Positions 16,621-24,191 of a stretch of DNA of 64,000 bases are shown in pieces; the first letter of the stretch is position 1, and every line of letters starts with the position of its first letter. Source of the stretch: Streptomyces davaonensis JCM 4913 (GTDB lineage Bacteria > Actinomycetota > Actinomycetes > Streptomycetales > Streptomycetaceae). The stretch is from positions 5,242,053 to 5,306,052 of the forward strand of contig NC_020504.1 of assembly GCF_000349325.1 (NCBI RefSeq). Direction: 5' to 3'. The notes under the pieces are model-generated. The model worked only from the letters and a program-made list of their open reading frames with translations. It did not search any database and was not told the DNA's origin. A program made the translations under genes and the position numbers.

Positions 16621-17982
16621 GTGACCACGCCCACCACCGACCAGCTGCCCGTCGTCGTCATCGGCGCAGGCCCCGTCGGACTGGCCGCCGCCGCTCACCT
16701 CGTCGAGCGCGGCCTGGAACCGCTGGTCCTGGAGGCCGGTCCCACCGCCGCCACGGCCGTACGCGACTGGGCGCACGTCCGACTGTTCTCCCCGTGGGCC
16801 GAGGTCACCGACCCGGCCGCCGAGAAGCTCCTCGCCCCCACCGGCTGGGTCCGCCCCGACGGCGCGGCCTACCCCACCGGCGGCGACTGGGCCGAGCGCT
16901 ACCTCCAGCCGCTCGCCGACGTCCTCGGTGACAAGGTCCGCTACGGCACCACCGTCACCGGCGTCGCCCGCGCGGGCCGAGACCGCATCGTGGACGCCGA
17001 CCGCGAGGAGCAGCCGTTCACCGTCCACATCCTGGGGACGGACGGCCGTGAGCGGCGAATCACCGCCCGCGCCGTCATCGACGCCTCCGGCACCTGGGCC
17101 ACCCCCAGCCCGATGGGCGCCGACGGACTGCCCGCCCTCGGCGAGAGGGCAGCGGCCGACCGTATCTCCTACCGCGTCCCGGACCTGCGAGACCCGGCCG
17201 CCCGCGCCCGTTACGCCGGCAAGCGCACGGCGGTCATCGGCTCCGGCGCCTCCGCCTTCACCGCGCTGGCCCACCTCGCCGACCTGGCCAAGGAGGAGGC
17301 AGGCACGCACGCGGTCTGGATCCTGCGGCGCGGCATCGGCGCGGACACCTTCGGCGGCGGCGACGCCGACCAGCTCCCCGCCCGCGGCGCCCTGGGCCTG
17401 CGCGCCAAGGCGGCGGTGGAGGACGGCCACGCGAGCGCGGTCACCGGCTTCCGCACGGAGTCCGTGGAGCGCGACGGCGACCGGTTGGCGTTGGTGGCCG
17501 AGGACGGCCGCCGTCTGGACCCGGTCGACGAGATCATCGTGCTGACCGGCCTCCGCCCGGACCTGTCCTTCCTCTCCGAGGTACGCCTCGGCCTCGACGA
17601 GCGCCTCCAGGCCCCGACCGCCCTGGCCCCGCTCATCGACCCCAACGTCCACTCCTGCGGCACGGTCTACCCGCACGGCGTGAACGAGCTCTCCCACCCT
17701 GAGCAGGACATCTACCTGGTCGGCATGAAGTCCTACGGCCGCGCCCCCACGTTCCTCGCCCTGACCGGCTACGAGCAGGTCCGATCCGTCACCGCCGCGA
17801 TCGCCGGCGACCGGGAAGCCGCCGAACGTGTCGAGCTGACGCTCCCGGAGACCGGAGTGTGCGGCGGAGCGGGCCTCTACGACGACCCGGAAGACGCTGA
17901 GCAGTCCGGCGGCGGATGCTGCGCCGCCCCCACCACCCTCCAGATCGGCACCGGCGCCCCGGCCACCACCGGCGGCTGCTGA
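16621..17982 (+). CDS. FAD-dependent flavoprotein with Cys-rich C terminus
   Basis: A 453-residue flavin-dependent oxidoreductase with an N-terminal FAD site (VIGAGPVGLAAAAHL), a central NAD(P) site (AVIGSGASAFTALAHL) and a C-terminal tail rich in Cys (VCGGAG, GGGCCAAP, TTGGC) that could bind a metalloid. Such flavoproteins occur next to arsR and arsI in actinobacteria; the reaction is not known to me. The GTG at 16621 is preceded by AAAGGGGA at about 6-nt spacing; a longer in-frame start at 16540 would overlap the repeats. The ArsI gene follows 28 bp later. Confidence 0.8.
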   Translation: MTTPTTDQLPVVVIGAGPVGLAAAAHLVERGLEPLVLEAGPTAATAVRDWAHVRLFSPWAEVTDPAAEKLLAPTGWVRPDGAAYPTGGDWAERYLQPLADVLGDKVRYGTTVTGVARAGRDRIVDADREEQPFTVHILGTDGRERRITARAVIDASGTWATPSPMGADGLPALGERAAADRISYRVPDLRDPAARARYAGKRTAVIGSGASAFTALAHLADLAKEEAGTHAVWILRRGIGADTFGGGDADQLPARGALGLRAKAAVEDGHASAVTGFRTESVERDGDRLALVAEDGRRLDPVDEIIVLTGLRPDLSFLSEVRLGLDERLQAPTALAPLIDPNVHSCGTVYPHGVNELSHPEQDIYLVGMKSYGRAPTFLALTGYEQVRSVTAAIAGDREAAERVELTLPETGVCGGAGLYDDPEDAEQSGGGCCAAPTTLQIGTGAPATTGGC

Positions 17983-18010
17983 ACACCCCACTCACACAAG
18001 GAGGAACGCC

Positions 18011-18415
18011 ATGTCCCGCGTACAGCTCGCCCTCCGCGTCCCCGACCTCGACGCGTCCGTCGCCTTCTACAGCAAGCTCTTCGGCACCGAGCCCGCCAAA
18101 CTCCGCGACGGCTACGCCAACTTCGCCATCGCCGAGCCCCCGCTCAAGCTCGTCCTGATCGAAGGCCCCGCGGGCGAGGCGACCCGCATGGACCACCTCG
18201 GAGTCGAGGTCGACAGCACCGAAGCCGTCCACACCGCCACCACCCGTCTCGGCGAAGTCGGCCTGGCGACCGATGTGGAGAACGACACCACCTGCTGCTA
18301 CGCCCTCCAGGACAAGGTCTGGGTCCACGGACCCGGCCAGGAACCCTGGGAGGTGTACGTCGTGAAGGCCGACGCCGACACCCTCGCCAAGCAACAGGGC
18401 AGCACCTGCTGCTGA
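18011..18415 (+). CDS. arsI: ArsI-type organoarsenical C-As lyase
   Basis: A 134-residue vicinal-oxygen-chelate (glyoxalase-fold) dioxygenase that cleaves the C-As bond of trivalent methyl- or aromatic arsenicals. The metal ligands fit the ArsI pattern with Gln5, His62 and Glu114, and the substrate-binding vicinal pair is Cys95-Cys96 in TTCCYALQDKVW. The N terminus RVPDLDASVAFYSKLFG is family-typical and a second CC ends the protein. AAGGAGG precedes the ATG at 18011. It is the last gene of the island and is distinguished from a simple CadI by these residues, though CadI-type function cannot be excluded. Confidence 0.88.
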   Translation: MSRVQLALRVPDLDASVAFYSKLFGTEPAKLRDGYANFAIAEPPLKLVLIEGPAGEATRMDHLGVEVDSTEAVHTATTRLGEVGLATDVENDTTCCYALQDKVWVHGPGQEPWEVYVVKADADTLAKQQGSTCC

Positions 18416-18478
18416 TCCGCCGGTGACCAACCTCCACACCAGCGAGTCGTCAGGCCCTTCCAGAGACCCCTGCGTCGG

Positions 18479-18787
18479 TCACGGGGCCGCCGTCTCCAGG
18501 TCTTCCAGGGAGTCGTCGAGGCTTGCCTCGATGTCTCCGAGGGAGTCCTCCATCTGGTCGCCGACGACTTCGCCGGCGATCTTCTCGATTTCCTTGTCGC
18601 TGAGGCCGTCGCAGGCGCTGGGGCGGCTGCCTTCCTTGCCGCTCTCCATGGCGTCCTTCATCTGCTCCGCCATGGCGGCCTTGCAAGCGGCGGGGTCGGC
18701 TTCGTCGCTGCTGCCGCATGCCGTGAGGCCCGCCGTCGCGAGGGCGAGCAGGGTCGCCAGGGAAGCGGCGGCTTTACGGGTCTTCAT
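18479..18787 (-). CDS. Small lipoprotein of unknown function
   Basis: A 102-residue exported lipoprotein with basic start MKTRKAA, a hydrophobic core and lipobox LTAC at about residue 24. The mature part is acidic, with two Cys (DPAACKAAM and PSACDGLSD) that could form one disulfide. The repeated Asp/Glu pattern in the C-terminal third (EDSLGDIEASLDDSLEDLE) looks like a short helix or coiled coil. I do not recognise a family. It lies after the arsenic island on the opposite strand and is probably not part of it. Confidence 0.75.
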   Translation of the reverse strand: MKTRKAAASLATLLALATAGLTACGSSDEADPAACKAAMAEQMKDAMESGKEGSRPSACDGLSDKEIEKIAGEVVGDQMEDSLGDIEASLDDSLEDLETAAP

Positions 18788-18889
18788 GGGTCCCCCAGAG
18801 GATCAAGAACGCTGAGAGGGAATCATGCGCTGCCGCGGGGCCGCGTGGGGGTGCTGTGGCTGTCCTGTGACAGGAAGCCCTGATTCCGG

Positions 18890-19276
18890 TCAGAGGGACG
18901 GGATGGCCGAGGCCAGTGCGGCTACCGCTGCCGCCAGTGGGGCCACCGGTTCGGCGAAAGCCGTCAGGCGGTCCAGGGCTCGGCGTACCACTCCCGGTTC
19001 GGGGGCGGGGTCGCCGAGTTCGTCGCGCAGGCGGCGGAGTTCCGCGCGGGGGGTGTCCTGGTCGGGGAGGCCCGCGCGGTGTTCGTCCAGGAGGCGTTCG
19101 ATCAGGGCCAGGTGATCCTGGATCTGGGTTCGTTGGTCTGCTGTGAGGGATTGGAAGGAGACCTGGCCGGCCACCGCTCGTGCGCCGGGGCCCACGGCCT
19201 GGTTGGCGACCTGGCTCTGGCCGCCGAACTGCTGCACCCCGAAGTTCGTTCCCTCGGGCGGCTGTTGGGACATCAT
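18890..19276 (-). CDS. Conserved-looking hypothetical protein
   Basis: A 128-residue protein of unknown function. The N-terminal segment GTNFGVQQFGGQSQVANQAVG is Gly/Gln-rich; the middle (about 40-75) is a charged helical region; the C terminus is hydrophobic and Ala-rich. The motif GGQSQVANQAVG resembles GGVSVVGNQAVG near the end of the large neighbouring protein, so the two may be functionally linked. The double ATG at 19276/19273 is preceded by AGGAAGGAA. It is the second gene of a minus-strand pair with the 753-residue membrane protein. Confidence 0.6.
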   Translation of the reverse strand: MMSQQPPEGTNFGVQQFGGQSQVANQAVGPGARAVAGQVSFQSLTADQRTQIQDHLALIERLLDEHRAGLPDQDTPRAELRRLRDELGDPAPEPGVVRRALDRLTAFAEPVAPLAAAVAALASAIPSL

Positions 19277-19325
19277 GGCTTCCTTCCTATTGAGCTGTTG
19301 AGCAGCTGAGCTGTTGAGCCAAGAG

Positions 19326-21587
19326 CTATTGCGGTGCCTGCGCCGTTGCCGTCGCGTTGTGGGCGGTCGCCTGGGCCGCCTGGCCCACGGCCTGGTTGCC
19401 GACGACGCTGACCCCGCCGGTCTGGAGGACACCGTGGTTGAGGATCGTCTGCGTCTGGGTGCGGAAGTCGGTCGTGTCCACCCCGTGCTCGTCCAGGAAG
19501 TCCCGTACGGCGGCCAGGGCGTGCCGGTCCAGCGCGGCGAACGCCCGCTCGGCGTCGACGCGTTGGAAGTGGTCGAGGTACTCCGCGCTCATGGCGTGCT
19601 CGCGGACGCTCAGCCGCGCCCCGCGGTCGAAGGCGGGGTCCGTCTGCGCGGCCGCCCGCTCCCGGCGCTGCCGACGGGGTCTGCCCCACTCGCGCAGGGC
19701 GTCGCCCACCACGGCCCGGGGCGCACCGAACAGGGCCGCGCCACTGCGCCGTAGCGCCGTCAGCAGCAGGCCCGCCCGGTGTGCGGGGGTGAGCGAGGCG
19801 GGGAGCAGGTCCACTCCGCGCAGGTCGGGGCGGAGCGGGGTGAGGACATGGCGGTCGCAGTGCAGGTGCAGGGTCTTGCCGACGACCGCGATGTGCAGGA
19901 GCTGGCTGGGTACCACCGCGCCGCCCCACAGCGGGAGGTGGGCGGCCAGGCAGTGGCGGGGCGTGCCCTGCGGGTCCAGCGCGATCCCTCGTACGGCGGT
20001 GTCGGAGAGGCGGGCGGCGGGGGCCTTGAGGAGTGCGGGCAGGAGACGGCGGTCTCCGGTCAGTCGGGTGCCGCTGACGAAGACCCGGTCCTCGACCTCC
20101 AGCGCGCCGAGATCGGGCCCGCCGTCGACGGGCGGTTGTGCGGCCGCTTCCCGCAGCCGGGCGCGCAGTCGCTCCACCGCGTCCCAGGTGTCGAAGCCGG
20201 TGAGCGGGGTGCCGGGCCCGGCGGGCAGCAGTGGCAGGGACAGCGCCCACTGCGACTGCCGTACGCCCTGGCCGATGAAGGGGGAGAAGCCGCTGTAGAC
20301 GGTGACGTTGCCGGACTGTGCCTCGGCCATGGCCCGCACTCCGGCCGCCGCCCACGCGGGCTCGGCAGCCGACTCGGGACGGGCCTGCGCGTCGAAGGTC
20401 TCCCGGCGCAGGCTCTCGCGCATCAGCCGGTCGGTGTTCAGCTCCTCCTGGCTCATGATCCAGAACGCCCACACCCCACCGCCGATCACTGCCAGCAGCG
20501 ACGGGACGCCCTTCGCGTACGACCCGGCGAGCCAGCTCCACACCCCGGACAGCGGCAGCGCGGAGAGGAACATGCCGAACAGCACCCCGGCCAGCAGCAC
20601 CCCCGCGATCGTGCCGGCCAGCCACCGTACGGCCGCCCCGGTGTCCACCGGTTCCCGTCCGCGCACCGCCCGCCGCGGGGCCCGGCAGGCGGCGGCCAGC
20701 GCCTTGAAGGAGAGGTGGCCGTAGACCAGCCACAGCGGTCCGAAGACGGCGATGAGGAGGTAGACCGCGGCGAGCCGGTGGTCGCGGGCCCGGTGCAGCC
20801 GGCGGGCCGCGAGGCTGTGGCGGACCACGGGTACCAGGTCGACGCCGGGGGAGGAGGCGATCGCGCCGAGCTCGTCGCGCACCACGTCCTCGACGACGCG
20901 GCGGGTGAAGTCGGGGTCGGTGTAGGCGGCCGCGCACAGATGGCGGGTGGTGTCGTCGGGCGCGGTGGAGCCCACGGCACCGCCGGGGACGTCGGACGAC
21001 AGGGGTGCCGAGGAGGGTGCCATGGTGCTGCTCCGTTCGCGGTCACGGGAGCCGATACGGGACATGGCCGCGCGGGTACCGGTCCCGCCGAGCACGGCTG
21101 CCAGGGCCACGCCCAGCAGCACGCCGAAGACGAGGCCGTCCACGAGGAAGTTGACGAGCACCTGGTCCGGCTGGGCGCCGAAGAACGACAGGGCCTCGTC
21201 GCCGTCGGCCTTGACGACGGCCCAGGACGCCACCGCCGCGACGAGCGACATGAAGACGGCCGTGCCGAACGCGGCCAGCCACCGCACACCCCGGGACGCC
21301 GGGCTCCGGGTCAGCAGCCGGGGCGCCAGCACCGCACCGGTGAGCAGCACGATCAGCGCCGTGTTGCCCGCGAGGTAGAGGGGTTCGGCGAGGCCCTCCG
21401 AGCTGGGTGACAGATCCCAGGTCGGGACGAACAGCGCGCGGTGCACCATGCTCACCACGGGTGTCTCCGGCTGGAACTCGTACAGCGGTTCCCGCATCCA
21501 GGGGCTGCCCAGCAGCACCAGCGCTCCGCCCAGCAGGACGGTTCCCCACCCGGTACGCCCGAGTCCCCCACGCCCTGATCGCCCCAC
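19326..21587 (-). CDS. Large multi-pass membrane protein of unknown function
   Basis: A 753-residue protein with an N-terminal half containing about seven hydrophobic segments (near residues 10-30, 70-92, 100-125, 145-170, 270-290, 330-352 and 360-380) and a C-terminal soluble half of about 370 residues. The extreme C terminus has GGVSVVGNQAVGQAAQA, followed by Ala/Thr/Gln-rich sequence. No catalytic motif is recognised. The GTG at 21587 is preferred because GGGGG lies 5-6 nt upstream; an in-frame GTG at 21620 lacks a Shine-Dalgarno. It is followed by the small gene with a similar motif. Confidence 0.6.
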   Translation of the reverse strand: MGRSGRGGLGRTGWGTVLLGGALVLLGSPWMREPLYEFQPETPVVSMVHRALFVPTWDLSPSSEGLAEPLYLAGNTALIVLLTGAVLAPRLLTRSPASRGVRWLAAFGTAVFMSLVAAVASWAVVKADGDEALSFFGAQPDQVLVNFLVDGLVFGVLLGVALAAVLGGTGTRAAMSRIGSRDRERSSTMAPSSAPLSSDVPGGAVGSTAPDDTTRHLCAAAYTDPDFTRRVVEDVVRDELGAIASSPGVDLVPVVRHSLAARRLHRARDHRLAAVYLLIAVFGPLWLVYGHLSFKALAAACRAPRRAVRGREPVDTGAAVRWLAGTIAGVLLAGVLFGMFLSALPLSGVWSWLAGSYAKGVPSLLAVIGGGVWAFWIMSQEELNTDRLMRESLRRETFDAQARPESAAEPAWAAAGVRAMAEAQSGNVTVYSGFSPFIGQGVRQSQWALSLPLLPAGPGTPLTGFDTWDAVERLRARLREAAAQPPVDGGPDLGALEVEDRVFVSGTRLTGDRRLLPALLKAPAARLSDTAVRGIALDPQGTPRHCLAAHLPLWGGAVVPSQLLHIAVVGKTLHLHCDRHVLTPLRPDLRGVDLLPASLTPAHRAGLLLTALRRSGAALFGAPRAVVGDALREWGRPRRQRRERAAAQTDPAFDRGARLSVREHAMSAEYLDHFQRVDAERAFAALDRHALAAVRDFLDEHGVDTTDFRTQTQTILNHGVLQTGGVSVVGNQAVGQAAQATAHNATATAQAPQ

Positions 21588-21675
21588 GGCAACCCCCCAG
21601 TCACAGCCCGGCCGCAGCACTGTACGGAGTCGAACAGCTGCGCACCAGACGCCGGAGAGCCAATTCGGCGGCCGG

Positions 21676-22311
21676 TCAGACCGCCGAGCGCTCCGTCAAC
21701 TCGCCCAGCGGAAGCGTGTGTTGGGTCTGGAGGACCTTGGCGCGCAGATAGCGGACGTTGTGCGCGGTGGTGAAGACGCCGGTGGGCACGCGGTCGCGCA
21801 CGGCGATGCCGAGGTCGCGCAACTGGGCCGCCTTGTCCGGGTTGTTGGAGAGCAGGTCGAGCTCGCCGATGCCGAGGGCGGTCAGCATCTGGGCGGCGGC
21901 CGTGTAGTCGCGGGCGTCCTCCGGCAGACCGAGGGCGGCGTTCGCGGCGTAGGTGTCGAGGCCCTGGTCCTGGAGGGCGTACGCGTCGAGCTTGTTGTAG
22001 AGGCCGATGCCGCGGCCCTCCTGGCGGAGGTAGAGAAGCACTCCGCCGCGCTCGGCGATGCGCTCGACCGCCTCACGCAGTTGCGGACCGCAGTCGCAGC
22101 GGGCCGAGCCGAAGACATCGCCGGTCAGGCACTCGGAGTGGAGCCGGACGAGCGGGACGGGACCGGGGTCGCCGAGGACGACGGCCACGTGCTCCTGGCC
22201 GTCGGTGAGGCCGTGGAAGGTGACGAGGTCGGCGTCGACGCTGTAGCCGTCCTGGAAGCGCAGCGGGACGCGGACGCGGGAGCGCGTGGTGGCGGCGGGG
22301 TGCTCGGACAT
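21676..22311 (-). CDS. ribA: GTP cyclohydrolase II
   Basis: A 211-residue GTP cyclohydrolase II that opens GTP to the diaminopyrimidine precursor of riboflavin. The zinc site is HSECLTGDVFGSARCDCG with Cys61, Cys72 and Cys74, and the active-site LRQEGRGIGL follows. It is a stand-alone RibA without the RibB domain usual in the main actinobacterial RibBA, suggesting a second copy for a special route. A palindrome matching one upstream of the adjacent marR lies just before its start. Confidence 0.93.
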   Translation of the reverse strand: MSEHPAATTRSRVRVPLRFQDGYSVDADLVTFHGLTDGQEHVAVVLGDPGPVPLVRLHSECLTGDVFGSARCDCGPQLREAVERIAERGGVLLYLRQEGRGIGLYNKLDAYALQDQGLDTYAANAALGLPEDARDYTAAAQMLTALGIGELDLLSNNPDKAAQLRDLGIAVRDRVPTGVFTTAHNVRYLRAKVLQTQHTLPLGELTERSAV

Positions 22312-22336
22312 GCGGGTCTCCGGTCGTCCTGGGTTG

Positions 22337-22356
22337 CTGCTTCAGATTTGAAGCAG
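22337..22356. promoter_or_regulatory. MarR-type operator 1 (ribA leader)
   Basis: A perfect inverted repeat CTGCTTCA-GATT-TGAAGCAG, 26-45 bp upstream of the ribA start. It has the same half-site and 4-bp spacer as the sites at 22382 and 22938. Confidence 0.65.
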
Positions 22357-22381
22357 ATCCTCGGAGGCCGACCCTAGCCCA

Positions 22382-22399
22382 TGCTTTAAGTTTGAAGCA
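22382..22399. promoter_or_regulatory. MarR-type operator 2 (between ribA and marR)
   Basis: TGCTTTA-AGTT-TGAAGCA, one mismatch between arms, centred 43-45 bp from operator 1. It lies downstream of the marR stop, so it probably acts on ribA. Confidence 0.55.
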
Positions 22400-22417
22400 A
22401 CTGCGGTGTGGCGCGGC

Positions 22418-22921
22418 TCACTCGCCACTGCACGAGGAGCGCCGCAGCCATGGCATGTCGGCCGCGTCCCCGCCCTGGAGCACCCGGGTCACCCCGCTGA
22501 AGATCTCCTCCAGCTGGCCCACCTGCTCGGGTGTGAGGTGATCGAAGAGCGCGGCTCGCACGGTCGCCACATGGCCGGGCGCCGTCCGCTCCAGTACGGC
22601 CATCCCCTCCTCCGTCAGTGCGGCGACACTGCCCCGCTTGTCCCACTGGCACTCCTCGCGCGCCACCAGCCCGTCCTTCTCCAGCCGGCTCACGGCGTAC
22701 GTCAGCCGGCTCCGGGTGATCTTCACCTGCTCCGCGAGGTCGGTCATCCGCAGCCGGTGCTCCGGGGAGTCGGAGAGATTGGCGAGGATGGAGTAGTACA
22801 GATGCGGCATGCCGGCGTCATGCTGGAGCTGCCGGTCCAGGGTGTCCTCCAGGAGGTGGGCGGCACCGATGTACGCGCGCCAGGCGCGCTGCTCCTCGGG
22901 GGTGAGCCAGCGGGTCGTCAT
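22418..22921 (-). CDS. MarR-family transcriptional regulator
   Basis: A 167-residue winged-helix dimer-forming regulator. The MarR HTH and wing are in LAEQVKITRSRLTYAVSRLEKDGLVAREEC and DKRGSVAALTEEG. The ligand is unknown. It is divergent from the RibD-like gene and upstream of ribA, and three palindromes TGCTTCA-N4-TGAAGCA lie at the promoters of the three genes, so it probably represses itself, ribA and the RibD-like gene. The ATG at 22921 follows GGAGG. Confidence 0.88.
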   Translation of the reverse strand: MTTRWLTPEEQRAWRAYIGAAHLLEDTLDRQLQHDAGMPHLYYSILANLSDSPEHRLRMTDLAEQVKITRSRLTYAVSRLEKDGLVAREECQWDKRGSVAALTEEGMAVLERTAPGHVATVRAALFDHLTPEQVGQLEEIFSGVTRVLQGGDAADMPWLRRSSCSGE

Positions 22922-22937
22922 GCCTCCAGTGTAGGTT

Positions 22938-22955
22938 TGCTTAAAACTTGAACCA
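22938..22955. promoter_or_regulatory. MarR-type operator 3 (marR/RibD-like divergent promoter)
   Basis: TGCTTAA-AACT-TGAACCA, an imperfect version of operators 1 and 2, lies 17-34 bp upstream of marR and 42-59 bp upstream of the RibD-like gene. Confidence 0.55.
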
Positions 22956-22996
22956 AGCCCGCCGCCCCTGACACCGCCGGTCCCCATGGAGCGCAG

Positions 22997-24124
22997 ATGC
23001 CCCTCCCCTACGTCCTCCTGTCGGCCGCCGTCTCCCTCGACGGCTACCTGGACGACACCGGCCCCGAGCGGCTGCTGCTCTCCAGCCCCGCCGACTTCGA
23101 CCGGGTCGACGAGGTACGCGCCTCGGTCGACGCGATCCTCGTCGGCGCCGGCACCATCCGCGCCGACAACCCGCGGCTGCTGGTGAACTCGCCCGAGCGG
23201 CGCGCGGCCCGGGTCGCGGCGGGACACCCGGAGTACCCCCTGAAGGTCACCGTCAGCGGCAGCGGCGACCTGGACCCGGCGGCGAAGTTCTGGCACACGG
23301 GCGGCGAGAAGGTCGTCTATACGACGGACAAGGGCGCACGGACGGCCCGTGCGGCGGGCCTCGCGGCGGACGTGGTCGCCCTCGGCGCCGACCTCGACTG
23401 GCGCCGCCTGCTCACGGACCTGCACGCCCGCGGCGTACACCGCCTGATGGTCGAGGGCGGCGGCACGATCCACACCCAGCTGCTCCAGGAGGGCCTCGCG
23501 GACGAGCTCCAGCTGGTCCTGGCCCCGCTGTTCGTCGGCGACCCGTCCGCCCCGCGCCTGTTCGGCCCCGGCGCATACCAAGCGGGACGACTGCGCCTGG
23601 TGGAGTCCCGTCGTATCCAGGACGTCGTCCTCATGCGCTACGAGCCGACCGCACCCGGCAAGCACGGCGTCCCCGCCGCCGCCGACCACCACTGGCTGCG
23701 GCTCGCCTGCGAGCTGGCCGAGCTGTGCCCGCCCTCCGAGACGGCGTTCAGCGTCGGCGCGGTGGTCGTGGCCGCCGACGGCACGGAACTCGCCCGCGGC
23801 CACTCCCGGGAGGGAACCGACCCGGTGGTCCACGCCGAGGAGGCGGCCCTCGCCAAGATCGACCCCGAGGACCCCCGGCTGCCCTCCGCGACGGTCTACA
23901 GCAGCCTGGAACCCTGCGCCCACCGCTCCTCCCGCCCCGCCCCCTGCGCCCGGCTGATCCTGGACGCGGGCGTCCGCCGGGTGGTCACGGCATGGCGGGA
24001 GCCGGACACCTTCGTGGTCGCGGCGGACGGAACCGGCCTGCTCACCGCGGCCGGCGTCGACGTACTCGAACTACCCGAGTACGCGGACCGAGCGAAGGCC
24101 CCGAACCAGCACCTCCTCACGTAA
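22997..24124 (+). CDS. RibD-like bifunctional protein with swapped domain order (reductase then deaminase)
   Basis: A 375-residue protein. Residues about 1-215 match the RibD C-terminal reductase/dihydrofolate-reductase-like domain (VSLDGYLDD, VGAGTIRADNPRL, MVEGGGTIHTQLL). Residues about 235-370 match the deaminase domain, with zinc ligands His279 and Cys307/Cys317 and catalytic Glu281 (VVHAEEAALAK, LEPCAHRSSRPAPC). In RibD and RibG the deaminase comes first. It therefore carries the two middle riboflavin steps in reversed order. With ribA and the MarR gene it forms a small riboflavin-type or pteridine-type unit of unknown end product. The ATG at 22997 is the only good start. Confidence 0.85.
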   Translation: MPLPYVLLSAAVSLDGYLDDTGPERLLLSSPADFDRVDEVRASVDAILVGAGTIRADNPRLLVNSPERRAARVAAGHPEYPLKVTVSGSGDLDPAAKFWHTGGEKVVYTTDKGARTARAAGLAADVVALGADLDWRRLLTDLHARGVHRLMVEGGGTIHTQLLQEGLADELQLVLAPLFVGDPSAPRLFGPGAYQAGRLRLVESRRIQDVVLMRYEPTAPGKHGVPAAADHHWLRLACELAELCPPSETAFSVGAVVVAADGTELARGHSREGTDPVVHAEEAALAKIDPEDPRLPSATVYSSLEPCAHRSSRPAPCARLILDAGVRRVVTAWREPDTFVVAADGTGLLTAAGVDVLELPEYADRAKAPNQHLLT

Positions 24125-24191
24125 CCCCGCGTCAGATCCGATCGGCCCAACAAACCCTGCGCCCGCCCCCGCGCCGGGCCACGCTGCCTGC

